DNA of 9,698 nt from Chloroflexota bacterium (lineage in GTDB: Bacteria > Chloroflexota > Anaerolineae > Anaerolineales > Anaerolineaceae). The translations under genes and the position numbers were made by a program. Location of the stretch: the NCBI GenBank assembly GCA_012797215.1, contig JAAZPN010000139.1:1-9698 (forward strand). The letters are read 5' to 3'. The notes under the pieces are model-generated. The model did no database searches, was not told the DNA's origin, and worked only from the letters and a program-made list of their open reading frames with translations. Below are positions 1 to 5,411 of this stretch, one piece after another (the stretch's first letter is position 1; the number at the start of each line of letters is the position of its first letter).

Positions 1-68
1 ATTCTGAGCGCAGGTTGACTGGCAGATTGCCGCGCTCACGTACGTTTGCTCGCAACGACATGTCGAAC

Positions 69-97
69 TGTCATCCTCTGCGCAGCGTAGGACATGC
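69..97. repeat. Possible degenerate copy of a dispersed intergenic repeat
   Basis: The segment reads TGTC-A-TCCT, then CTGCGCAGCGT, then AGGACATG. It resembles the short intergenic repeat 'TGTCATTCTGAGCGCAGCGAAGAATC' type (quoted in part, from memory) that is abundant in many bacterial genomes, including Chloroflexota. The very first bases of the window (ATTCTGAGCGCAG, 1-13) match that repeat even better. In the remembered form the arms are ATTCT/AGAAT. Here they are TCCT (74-77) and AGGA (89-92), a paired T-A to C-G change that would keep the hairpin. The function is unknown. The similarity is judged by eye only, so confidence is low. Confidence 0.35.
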
Positions 98-141
98 CCT
101 TCTCCCGACAGAACTCACCGGCGGAATATACCAATCCTCAC

Positions 142-171
142 TTGACATCCTAAAAATCGCAGTGCTACAAT
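142..171 (+). promoter_or_regulatory. Strong sigma-70-type promoter
   Basis: A perfect -35 hexamer TTGACA (142-147) is followed, after an 18-nt spacer, by TACAAT (166-171), which is 5/6 to the -10 consensus. The predicted start of transcription is near 178. This is the best promoter in the window. A Shine-Dalgarno-like AGAGG (180-184) comes immediately after the predicted start, then a short ORF and a terminator. It may serve only that short unit, or it may also supply the GNAT gene at 428 by read-through, because I see no good promoter between 339 and 427. Confidence 0.75.
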
Positions 172-191
172 AAGAACCAAGAGGTCTACGA

Positions 192-284
192 ATGAGCGCG
201 ATCAGCCTGAAAATGCTTTGGAATGAATGCCAGCTTGCCGCCGGCGTTGCTGTTCAAGGCCGTATTGCGCCTGTTGGTGATTAA
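192..284 (+). CDS. Putative 30-residue small protein or leader peptide
   Basis: ATG at 192 opens a 30-codon frame ending in TAA (282-284). It lies 7 nt after AGAGG (180-184), a good ribosome binding site, and about 14 nt after the transcription start predicted from the TTGACA/TACAAT promoter. The product starts MSAISLKMLWNE and ends GRIAPVGD. It has one Trp and one Cys, no convincing membrane segment and no run of a single amino acid of the kind used in amino-acid attenuation leaders. A strong terminator begins 20 nt after the stop. I do not recognise the peptide. It could be a real microprotein, a leader peptide governing the downstream GNAT gene, or a chance frame inside a small RNA of about 160 nt. 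Correct promoter, ribosome-site and terminator placement is the only support. Confidence 0.42.
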   Translation: MSAISLKMLWNECQLAAGVAVQGRIAPVGD

Positions 285-304
285 TCCTCCAATTTTTTGA
301 TGAC

Positions 305-338
305 AACCACGGGCGTCCGCCGACCCCGTGGTTTTTTT
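305..338 (+). terminator. Intrinsic terminator of the short leader unit (possible attenuator)
   Basis: AACCACGGG (305-313) pairs perfectly with CCCGTGGTT (325-333) around an 11-nt loop, and a run of seven T (332-338) starts in the last two stem bases. It lies about 160 nt after the predicted start at 178 and 90 nt before the first GNAT gene. I looked in the leader for a segment complementary to the 5' arm that could act as an antiterminator and found none. GGTGAT (276-281) can pair with ATCACC (339-344), but that would enclose the terminator and would not break it. Confidence 0.87.
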
Positions 339-427
339 ATCACCTCGTCCTTCCACGGTAAGCGAGCCCCTGGTCAACCCAATTATCGCAATTTTGTTGT
401 GTCAAACGCAAGGAAGGCAGAAAAAGC

Positions 428-1426
428 ATGAACGCTATCATCAATTTACCAAACACTCCCCCTGTTCCGGGGCTGAAATACCGCGGTTTCCGCGGCGAAG
501 AGGACTATCCCGCTATTATTACCATCTGGAATCAGATGCGCGCCGTTGGCTTGGTGGAAGGTTCCTATACAGTTGAGGATGTCGCGGTTGATTTCCGCCA
601 CCTCTATAACTGCGACCCCTATCAGGACATGATTTTCGCCGAAATTGACGGAAACGCGGTGGCCTGCGGCCGCTCCATTTGGCTTCAGGAAGGGGAGCGC
701 AAGATCTTTTACCAGATCTTCCACATCAACCCGGAAATCCAAAATCTGGGCATAGACCTGCCGATGCAGGCATGGATGGAAATACGCCAACTGGAAATCT
801 CTCGCGCCATTCCTGGCGAAGACGAGCGAGTGTACGTCCAGCACTGCGCTCAGCAGGACGCACGTCGCGTGCAGGTTCTGGAATGCTGCGATTATTCTGC
901 GGTGCGTTGGTTTTTCAGCATGTCCCGCGACCTGAACGAACTGCCAGAAGTCGAACTGCCGCAGGGCGTCGAAGTCCGTCCTGCCATGCCCAGTGAATAT
1001 CACAAAGTGTGGGAACGCGCCAACGAGGCTTTCAGCGAACACTGGGGTTTTGTAGAGCCGCGTGAGGAAGACTACCAGGTCTGGCGGGAAGGTCGCTGGT
1101 TCCAGCCCATGCTTTGGCAAGTCGCCTGGGACGGCAGCGAACCGGTGGGGCAGGTGGAGAACTTTATCGACAGCGTTGAGAACGAAAAGCTCGGTCGCTT
1201 GCGCGGCTACACCGAAGGCATCAGCGTGCTCAAGCCTTACCGCGGCAAAGGCATCGCCCGCGCGCTTATCGCGCGCTCGCTGCGCATGCTTAAGGAACTG
1301 AACATGCAGGAAGCCGTCCTTACGGTGGATTCGGGCAACGCCAGCGGCGCCCTGGGACTGTACGAAAACATGGGCTACCGCACCTACCGCACCCTGGTGG
1401 AATGGCGAAAGCCCTTGCCGCGCTAG
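428..1426 (+). CDS. Two-domain GNAT-family N-acetyltransferase (copy 1)
   Basis: The product has 332 residues and two tandem GNAT folds, roughly 17-165 and 182-330, a layout like that of mycothiol synthase MshD. The C-terminal domain carries the acetyl-CoA pyrophosphate-binding motif, YRGKGIARALI at about 271-281, and the usual closing LYENMGYR at 311-318. It is therefore probably the catalytic half. In the N-terminal domain the equivalent loop reads IQNLGIDLPM (104-113) and lacks the R/Q-x-x-G-x-G/A pattern, so it is probably structural or substrate-binding. The likely reaction is transfer of acetyl from acetyl-CoA to an amine in the cytoplasm; the substrate cannot be told. ATG at 428 follows AGGAAGG (411-417) at 10 nt. 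The gene ends in tandem in-frame stops TAG TAA (1424-1429). A paralogue follows 146 nt downstream. No clear promoter lies between the terminator at 338 and this gene. Confidence 0.94.
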   Translation: MNAIINLPNTPPVPGLKYRGFRGEEDYPAIITIWNQMRAVGLVEGSYTVEDVAVDFRHLYNCDPYQDMIFAEIDGNAVACGRSIWLQEGERKIFYQIFHINPEIQNLGIDLPMQAWMEIRQLEISRAIPGEDERVYVQHCAQQDARRVQVLECCDYSAVRWFFSMSRDLNELPEVELPQGVEVRPAMPSEYHKVWERANEAFSEHWGFVEPREEDYQVWREGRWFQPMLWQVAWDGSEPVGQVENFIDSVENEKLGRLRGYTEGISVLKPYRGKGIARALIARSLRMLKELNMQEAVLTVDSGNASGALGLYENMGYRTYRTLVEWRKPLPR

Positions 1427-1451
1427 TAAGCGCCGTATTCTGTTATGAACC

Positions 1452-1487
1452 AAATAGTTTGGAGCAGAAGGAACTATTTTTTCTGCT
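1452..1487 (+). other. Two mutually exclusive hairpins between the GNAT genes
   Basis: AAATAGTT (1452-1459) is complementary to AACTATTT (1472-1479), and this arm runs into further T residues to 1482, like a weak AU-rich terminator. AGCAGAA (1463-1469), lying in that hairpin's loop, is complementary to TTCTGCT (1481-1487). The two stems interlock. Only one nucleotide (1480) would be left to cross the 8-bp first stem, so a full pseudoknot is sterically unlikely and the stems are better seen as alternatives. A switch or weak attenuator before the second GNAT gene is an inference. Confidence 0.35.
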
Positions 1488-1572
1488 TGAAGGGTTTGTC
1501 CGGCAGAAATAAAGCCCTAGGAGCCTTGGTCAGGCAGACCATTAGCAAGACCAGAAAATGATGGAGTACAAA

Positions 1573-2607
1573 ATGAACATAGAAGCAAAAGAGAATACAA
1601 TCGAGCTCCCGAATGCCCCAAAGCTCAAGGATTTATCTTTCCGTTTACTTCAGGACGCGCGCGACCTGCCTGAGATGGTGCACATTAATGACAGCCTGCG
1701 GGAAGCCGGTCAGTTATCGCACGTTACAAGCTTGCCAGACCTGACCAGTTGGTTCCAGCACCCAACCAATTGCGAACCCAGCCAGGACGCGCTTTTCGCG
1801 CAAATCGCAGGGGAAGCTGTTGGGTACACGCGGGTCTGGTGGGAAGAGGAGGAGACCCGGCCGGCGCGCATCTATTACATCACCCTGCGCGTGATGCCGG
1901 ATTGGCAGGGCAGCGGGGTGGATGCGACCATGCTGAATTGGGCTGAAAACAGGCTGATTAAAATCGCCGCGCAGCATCCGGCCGGGTTGGAGCGTGTATT
2001 CTCGAGCCATCTGTCGGAAAATTGCACAGTCCAACGCGCGCTGCTCGAAAGTTGCGGCTATCAACCCGCGCGGTATTTTATGCGCATGCGGCGCGGCCTG
2101 GAAAACCTGCCCGAATCCCCCCTTCCAGAAGGGGTGGAGGTGCGCCCCATGCTGCCTCGCGATTACCGCGCCCTGTGGGATGCTTCCGTGGAAGGCTTCA
2201 AGGATGAGTGGAGCTCCACCCGCGTGACGGAAGTGGAATACCAGCGCTGGCTGACCTCTAGCGAATTCCAACCTCTAATCTGGCAGATTGCCTGGGACAC
2301 GCGCGAAAACACGATCATTGGCATGGTCCTGAATTATATTGACCCCCTGGAAAACGAGGCGTTCAGGCGTTTCCGCGGCTACACAGAAGGCATTTGCGTG
2401 CTGCCAAATTGGCGTGGAAAGGGCGTGGCTCGCGCCCTCATCTGCCGCTCGCTGGCCATGATGAAAGCGCTGAACATGCAAGAAGTGGCTCTGACAGTGG
2501 ATTCGGACAACCCTTCCGGGGCGCAGCGCCTGTACCTCGGTCTGGGTTATCAGCCTTATCAGACCTCGCTGGACGTGCGCAAACCCATGCCGCCCGGGCA
2601 AGCCTGA
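1573..2607 (+). CDS. Two-domain GNAT-family N-acetyltransferase (copy 2, paralogue of the preceding gene)
   Basis: From ATG at 1573 the product has 344 residues. In-frame ATGs at 1558 and 1561 would add 5 or 4 residues, but GGAG at 1563-1566 sits 6 nt before 1573 and nothing similar precedes 1558, so 1573 is preferred. It has tandem GNAT domains like its neighbour. The C-terminal domain has the acetyl-CoA loop WRGKGVARALI and the closing LYLGLGYQ. Over the 73 residues from RGYTEGI to RKP-x-P the two proteins match at 47 positions by hand count (about 64%), and the DNA is also recognisably similar, so the pair arose by duplication. The N-terminal domain here keeps DWQGSGVDATML, closer to a working acetyl-CoA loop than copy 1. 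The substrate is unknown. A strong terminator follows 11 nt after the stop. Confidence 0.93.
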   Translation: MNIEAKENTIELPNAPKLKDLSFRLLQDARDLPEMVHINDSLREAGQLSHVTSLPDLTSWFQHPTNCEPSQDALFAQIAGEAVGYTRVWWEEEETRPARIYYITLRVMPDWQGSGVDATMLNWAENRLIKIAAQHPAGLERVFSSHLSENCTVQRALLESCGYQPARYFMRMRRGLENLPESPLPEGVEVRPMLPRDYRALWDASVEGFKDEWSSTRVTEVEYQRWLTSSEFQPLIWQIAWDTRENTIIGMVLNYIDPLENEAFRRFRGYTEGICVLPNWRGKGVARALICRSLAMMKALNMQEVALTVDSDNPSGAQRLYLGLGYQPYQTSLDVRKPMPPGQA

Positions 2608-2618
2608 TTTTGTTCCCT

Positions 2619-2652
2619 AAGCTGGGAGCGGTTTTCCGCTCTCAGCTTGTTT
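2619..2652 (+). terminator. Intrinsic terminator after the GNAT pair
   Basis: AAGCTGGGAGCGG (2619-2631) pairs with CCGCTCTCAGCTT (2636-2648). This makes a 13-bp stem with one G-U pair and a TTTT loop, followed by the short tail GTTT. It lies just after the stop of the second GNAT gene and separates the pair from the metallophosphoesterase cluster. The T tail is short, but the stem is very stable. Confidence 0.83.
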
Positions 2653-2744
2653 ATGATGGATTTTCTTCTCCCGCGCGTCTCGGCAGCTACGGCCCAGATG
2701 GCGCCAAAGAGCACCTCACATCAGGTCGCGCGCGAGCCCCGCTC

Positions 2745-2753
2745 TGATATAAT
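2745..2753 (+). promoter_or_regulatory. Extended -10 promoter of the metallophosphoesterase gene
   Basis: TGATATAAT is a perfect extended -10 element (TG-n-TATAAT). There is no recognisable -35 hexamer, as is common for extended -10 promoters. The hexamer ends at 2753 and the ATG is at 2761. The expected transcription start therefore falls on or one base before the start codon, which implies a leaderless mRNA. No Shine-Dalgarno site precedes the ATG, in agreement. Confidence 0.62.
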
Positions 2754-2760
2754 TCTCCGC

Positions 2761-3372
2761 ATGCCCGTTTTTCAGCCGCCAGACCCCGCGCTCCCACCCA
2801 CAGACCACCGCTTTATCGTCCTTTCCGACACCCACGTCGGGGACCGGGTGCAAAGCCTTGATACACGACTGTTAGAAAATATCCGCGCCTTTCAACCGGA
2901 AGCCATCCTGCATGCCGGGGATATCAGCTCTCCAGAAGTGCTGAAAAGCCTGGAAGATATCGCGCCGGTCGCCGCCGTGCAAGGCAACCGCGACTGGTTT
3001 CGCCGCCTTAAGCTCCCGAAAGAGTATTGTTTTGAGGTTAACGGCATCCACGTCGTGCTTACGCACGGCCACGTCAGCATGTGGCACTATACGCTAAACT
3101 ATCTGCGGCTGCTCATCACGGGCAGAAAGGTGAATGTGCGCGTATTCCGCGAGCGTCTGGCAAAGCTCTACCCCGATGCGGACTTAATCATCTTTGGGCA
3201 CACGCACTACCAACTTTTCATGCGCGTCGGTGATATGCACTTTATCAATCCCGGCGCGGCCTATCCGCATTTGCTGAACCACCGCCAGATTCAATATTGC
3301 GAGCTGACCATCACAGCCGCTGGTGAGATCCAGGCGCGCACGATGAGCCTGCCAGAACGACATGCCGTATAA
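2761..3372 (+). CDS. YfcE/MJ0936-type metallophosphoesterase
   Basis: The product is a 203-residue cytoplasmic calcineurin-like phosphoesterase of the small YfcE/MJ0936 group, which hydrolyse phosphodiesters with two metal ions. All metal-ligand motifs are present in order: SDTH (22-25), HAGD (51-54), GNRD (75-78), HGH (102-104), and GHTH (146-149) followed by NPG (163-165). The natural substrate cannot be predicted. The frame is open back to a TTG at 2647 and ATGs at 2653, 2656 and 2698. The first of these lies inside the upstream terminator, and the extra residues do not look like this family. ATG 2761 is chosen because the SDTH strand then begins about 20 residues in and because of the promoter at 2745-2753. 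The TAA stop is part of the TATAAT that may drive the next gene. Confidence 0.92.
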   Translation: MPVFQPPDPALPPTDHRFIVLSDTHVGDRVQSLDTRLLENIRAFQPEAILHAGDISSPEVLKSLEDIAPVAAVQGNRDWFRRLKLPKEYCFEVNGIHVVLTHGHVSMWHYTLNYLRLLITGRKVNVRVFRERLAKLYPDADLIIFGHTHYQLFMRVGDMHFINPGAAYPHLLNHRQIQYCELTITAAGEIQARTMSLPERHAV

Positions 3373-3373
3373 T
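3368..3373 (+). promoter_or_regulatory. Possible -10 box of the SpoU/TrmH methyltransferase gene
   Basis: A perfect TATAAT overlaps the stop codon of the preceding gene (TAA at 3370-3372). The next ATG is at 3386, leaving 12 nt, so a start near 3380 would give a leader of only about 6 nt. There is no Shine-Dalgarno site before 3386, which fits a leaderless or nearly leaderless transcript. No -35 element or TG extension is visible, so the call rests on one hexamer and the missing ribosome site. Confidence 0.42.
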
Positions 3374-3385
3374 TAAATCAGCCGC

Positions 3386-4177
3386 ATGGAACAGGAACTC
3401 ATCACCTCCCCTCAGAATCCGCGCGTGCAGGAAGCGCGCGCCCTGCTTAGTCAGGCAAAAGCCCGCAAGAAGTATCAGGCTTTCGCTGCTGAAGGCGCGC
3501 GGTTGGTGGAAGATGGGCTGCGCACCGGCGCCAGCGTCAGAAATATTTTGGTGCGGGAATCGCACCCAGCGCGCGTGGCAGCGGTCCTCCACCAGTGTCC
3601 TGCAGGCATGGCCATTCACTTTTTAGAGGACAAGCTGTTCGACTCTATCGCTGATACCGTTACCAGCCAGGGAATTATCGGGATTTTTGACCTTCCCAGC
3701 TGGACACAGCCCACCAGCCTGAATTTCGCGCTCATCCTTGACCAACTGCGCGACCCAGGCAACCTCGGCACCATCCTGCGCTCGGCAGAAGCTGCCGGCG
3801 TCCAGTCAGTTTTTCTCACGCCCGGCACCACCGACCCCTTCTCCCCAAAAGTCGCGCGAGCTGGCATGGGCGCGCATTTTCGCCTGCCAATTTTCACGCC
3901 GGACTGGGAGACCCTCGCCGCAGCGCTGGCGGGCTTGAATGTATTCCACGCGGATATGGCTGGTGCGCAAACCTGCTGGCAAGCAGATTTCACCTCCCCT
4001 TGCGCCCTGTTGATTGGCAGCGAAGCCGAAGGCATCAGCCCGAAAGCGCGCGACCTTGTGACCCAAAGCGTGCGCATCCCAATGAGAGGCGCGAGTGAAT
4101 CCCTGAACGCTGCCGTCTCAGCAGCCATCCTCCTGTTCGAAGTGCTCCGTCAGCGCAGCGTGGGAGGCAAAGCATGA
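3386..4177 (+). CDS. SpoU/TrmH-family RNA 2'-O-ribose methyltransferase
   Basis: The product is 263 residues, normal for the family. These enzymes use S-adenosylmethionine to methylate a ribose 2'-OH in rRNA or tRNA through a trefoil-knot (SPOUT) fold. Residues 5-100 form the small substrate-binding domain, which opens with ITSPQNPRVQEA and contains FAAEGARLVED. The catalytic domain shows all three SpoU motifs: DPGNLGTILRSAEAAG (123-138, with Asn126 and Arg132), LIGSEAEG (209-216), and IPMRGASESLNAAVSAAIL (231-249). The target nucleotide cannot be assigned; annotation as RlmB or TsnR-like would be over-specific. The start at 3386 is the first ATG after the previous gene and leaves the RNA-binding domain intact. 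The TGA stop overlaps the next ATG (ATGA), so DUF711 translation is probably coupled to this gene. Confidence 0.95.
   Translation: MEQELITSPQNPRVQEARALLSQAKARKKYQAFAAEGARLVEDGLRTGASVRNILVRESHPARVAAVLHQCPAGMAIHFLEDKLFDSIADTVTSQGIIGIFDLPSWTQPTSLNFALILDQLRDPGNLGTILRSAEAAGVQSVFLTPGTTDPFSPKVARAGMGAHFRLPIFTPDWETLAAALAGLNVFHADMAGAQTCWQADFTSPCALLIGSEAEGISPKARDLVTQSVRIPMRGASESLNAAVSAAILLFEVLRQRSVGGKA
4162..4167 (+). promoter_or_regulatory. Ribosome binding site of the DUF711 gene
   Basis: GGGAGG lies inside the end of the methyltransferase gene, 6 nt before ATG 4174. It fixes the DUF711 start and, with the ATGA overlap, supports translational coupling. It contrasts with the two preceding genes, which have no such site. 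Confidence 0.65.
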
Positions 4178-5388
4178 AAATCCGTTCAATTACCGTCTTT
4201 TGCGCGCCCGGTTTCCCGGCTAACCGTTTACTCCTGCAGCATTTGGGCATCTTCGCCAACCACGCCCGCGCGCTCTTCACGCAGGAAGGTTTTGAGGTTG
4301 AAACCCTGCGTCTGGCGCTGCCGCCTTTCTCAGAATTTGTGGACCCCCGCGGACTAAGCGCTGCCGCGCAGCAGCTTTCTATCGAAGCGCATGCCGAAGG
4401 CTTTGAGTACCTCTCCCTCGGCCCCGCCAAAACGGACGACCCAGAAGCCTACCTGCGCATCCCGGAAGCCCTGTCAGCCACTCACGGTGTATTCTTTTCG
4501 GGCATGCTCACCACGCCGCAAGGCGCGGTGTCTCTCTCTGCTGCCAAAGCCTGCGCGCAAATTATTGCGCGGCTTGCCGCGCTCAGCCCGGATGGCTTTG
4601 CCAACCTGAATTTCTGCGCGTCCGCGAATGTCCCTCCATACGCCCCATTTTTTCCCGCGGCCTACGGCGAAAACGCGCTGCCCGCTTTTGCTTTAGCGCT
4701 CGAGGCAGCGGACCTGGCTGTCAGCGTCTTTTCGGCTGCCAAAAGCCTGGAAGAAGCCCGCAGGACCCTCATCGCGGAAGTGGAAGGCGCCGCGAGCAAG
4801 CTGGAAGCTGCCGCCCAAAAGCTGACCCGCATTTACGGTTACGACTTTAAGGGCCTGGATTTTACCCTGGCGCCCTTCCCGGAGGAGAAAGCATCTATTG
4901 CACGCGCGCTGGAAGCGCTGGGCTTGCCGGCTTTTGGCTTGTCCGGTTCGCTCTTCGCGTCCGCTTTCCTGACGGACACGCTGGACCGCGCGCGTTTTAC
5001 ACGCACCGGATTTAACGGATTGATGCTGCCAGTTCTTGAAGATTCAGGGCTTGCCCAGCGTGCCTCCGATGGCAGCCTGACGGTGACCGACCTGCTGCTG
5101 TGCTCCGCTGTGTGCGGAACCGGGCTGGACGTCATCCCCCTGCCTGGGGATACCAGCGCGGACCAAATTTACCCCCTGCTGCTGGACGTCGCCGCGTTGG
5201 CGCTGCGCCTGGGCAAACCGCTCACCGCCCGGCTCATGCCAATTCCGGGCAAGCAAGCCGGTGACCCAACCGAGTTCAACTTCCCGTATTTTGCCAACAG
5301 CCGGGTAATGCCGCTGCGCTCGGAAAAAGCTGCGGGTTTGCTTGCCGGCTCTGAAAGCGCGGCAATAACGCGGCGCGAACCGCGATAA
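4174..5388 (+). CDS. DUF711 family protein
   Basis: The 404-residue product is recognised as DUF711, a family of unknown biochemical function. Characteristic stretches are PGFP (12-15), NFCASANVPPYAPFFPAAY (146-164), YDFKGLDFTLAPFP (223-236), RTGFNGLMLPVLEDS (277-291), SAVCGTGLDVIPLPGDTS (311-328) and LTARLMPIPGK (350-360) followed by FPYFANSRVM (370-379). There is no signal peptide or membrane segment, so it is probably cytoplasmic. Cys148, Cys310 and Cys314 lie in or next to conserved segments, and a redox or catalytic role is a guess. The start is fixed by GGGAGG at 6 nt and the ATGA overlap with the methyltransferase. It is the last + strand gene, only 23 nt from the end of a convergent gene. 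A 5-bp hairpin at 5369-5384 has no T run, so I see no terminator. Confidence 0.9.
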   Translation: MKIRSITVFCAPGFPANRLLLQHLGIFANHARALFTQEGFEVETLRLALPPFSEFVDPRGLSAAAQQLSIEAHAEGFEYLSLGPAKTDDPEAYLRIPEALSATHGVFFSGMLTTPQGAVSLSAAKACAQIIARLAALSPDGFANLNFCASANVPPYAPFFPAAYGENALPAFALALEAADLAVSVFSAAKSLEEARRTLIAEVEGAASKLEAAAQKLTRIYGYDFKGLDFTLAPFPEEKASIARALEALGLPAFGLSGSLFASAFLTDTLDRARFTRTGFNGLMLPVLEDSGLAQRASDGSLTVTDLLLCSAVCGTGLDVIPLPGDTSADQIYPLLLDVAALALRLGKPLTARLMPIPGKQAGDPTEFNFPYFANSRVMPLRSEKAAGLLAGSESAAITRREPR

Positions 5389-5411
5389 ACTTGTGTTAAC
5401 GGCTTTGGGGG

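Noticed and set aside
276..344. Antiterminator pairing for the leader terminator
   Set aside because: The only extra pairing found, GGTGAT with ATCACC, encloses the terminator without competing with it. The segment GTTGGTG looks related to the CAACCAC arm but only in the wrong (parallel) orientation.
186..377. A 63-codon minus-strand frame over the leader unit
   Set aside because: No ribosome site or promoter was seen for it, and the opposite strand carries a well-ordered promoter, ribosome site and terminator.
446..1453. A 335-codon open frame on the minus strand opposite the first GNAT gene
   Set aside because: It is antisense to a clear two-domain acetyltransferase with intact motifs; its translation is rich in His, Phe and Ala with no recognisable motif. 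It is a shadow frame caused by GC-rich codon structure. Similar shadows exist opposite copy 2, the methyltransferase and groEL.
1452..1487. H-type pseudoknot between the GNAT genes
   Set aside because: The loop that must cross the 8-bp first stem would be a single nucleotide, too short for both stems to form fully.
1558..1572. Start of the second GNAT gene at ATG 1558 or 1561
   Set aside because: No ribosome site precedes them, and GGAG (1563-1566) is correctly placed for ATG 1573. The difference is only five residues, so the earlier starts are not fully excluded.
2647..2760. N-terminal extension of the metallophosphoesterase from TTG 2647 or ATGs at 2653, 2656 and 2698
   Set aside because: The TTG lies inside the 13-bp terminator, the added residues do not resemble the family, and an extended -10 promoter at 2745-2753 would start transcription downstream of all of them.
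5369..5384. Hairpin CGCGG/CCGCG at the end of DUF711 as a terminator
   Set aside because: It is only 5 bp with a 6-nt loop, lies inside the coding sequence and has no T run after it.
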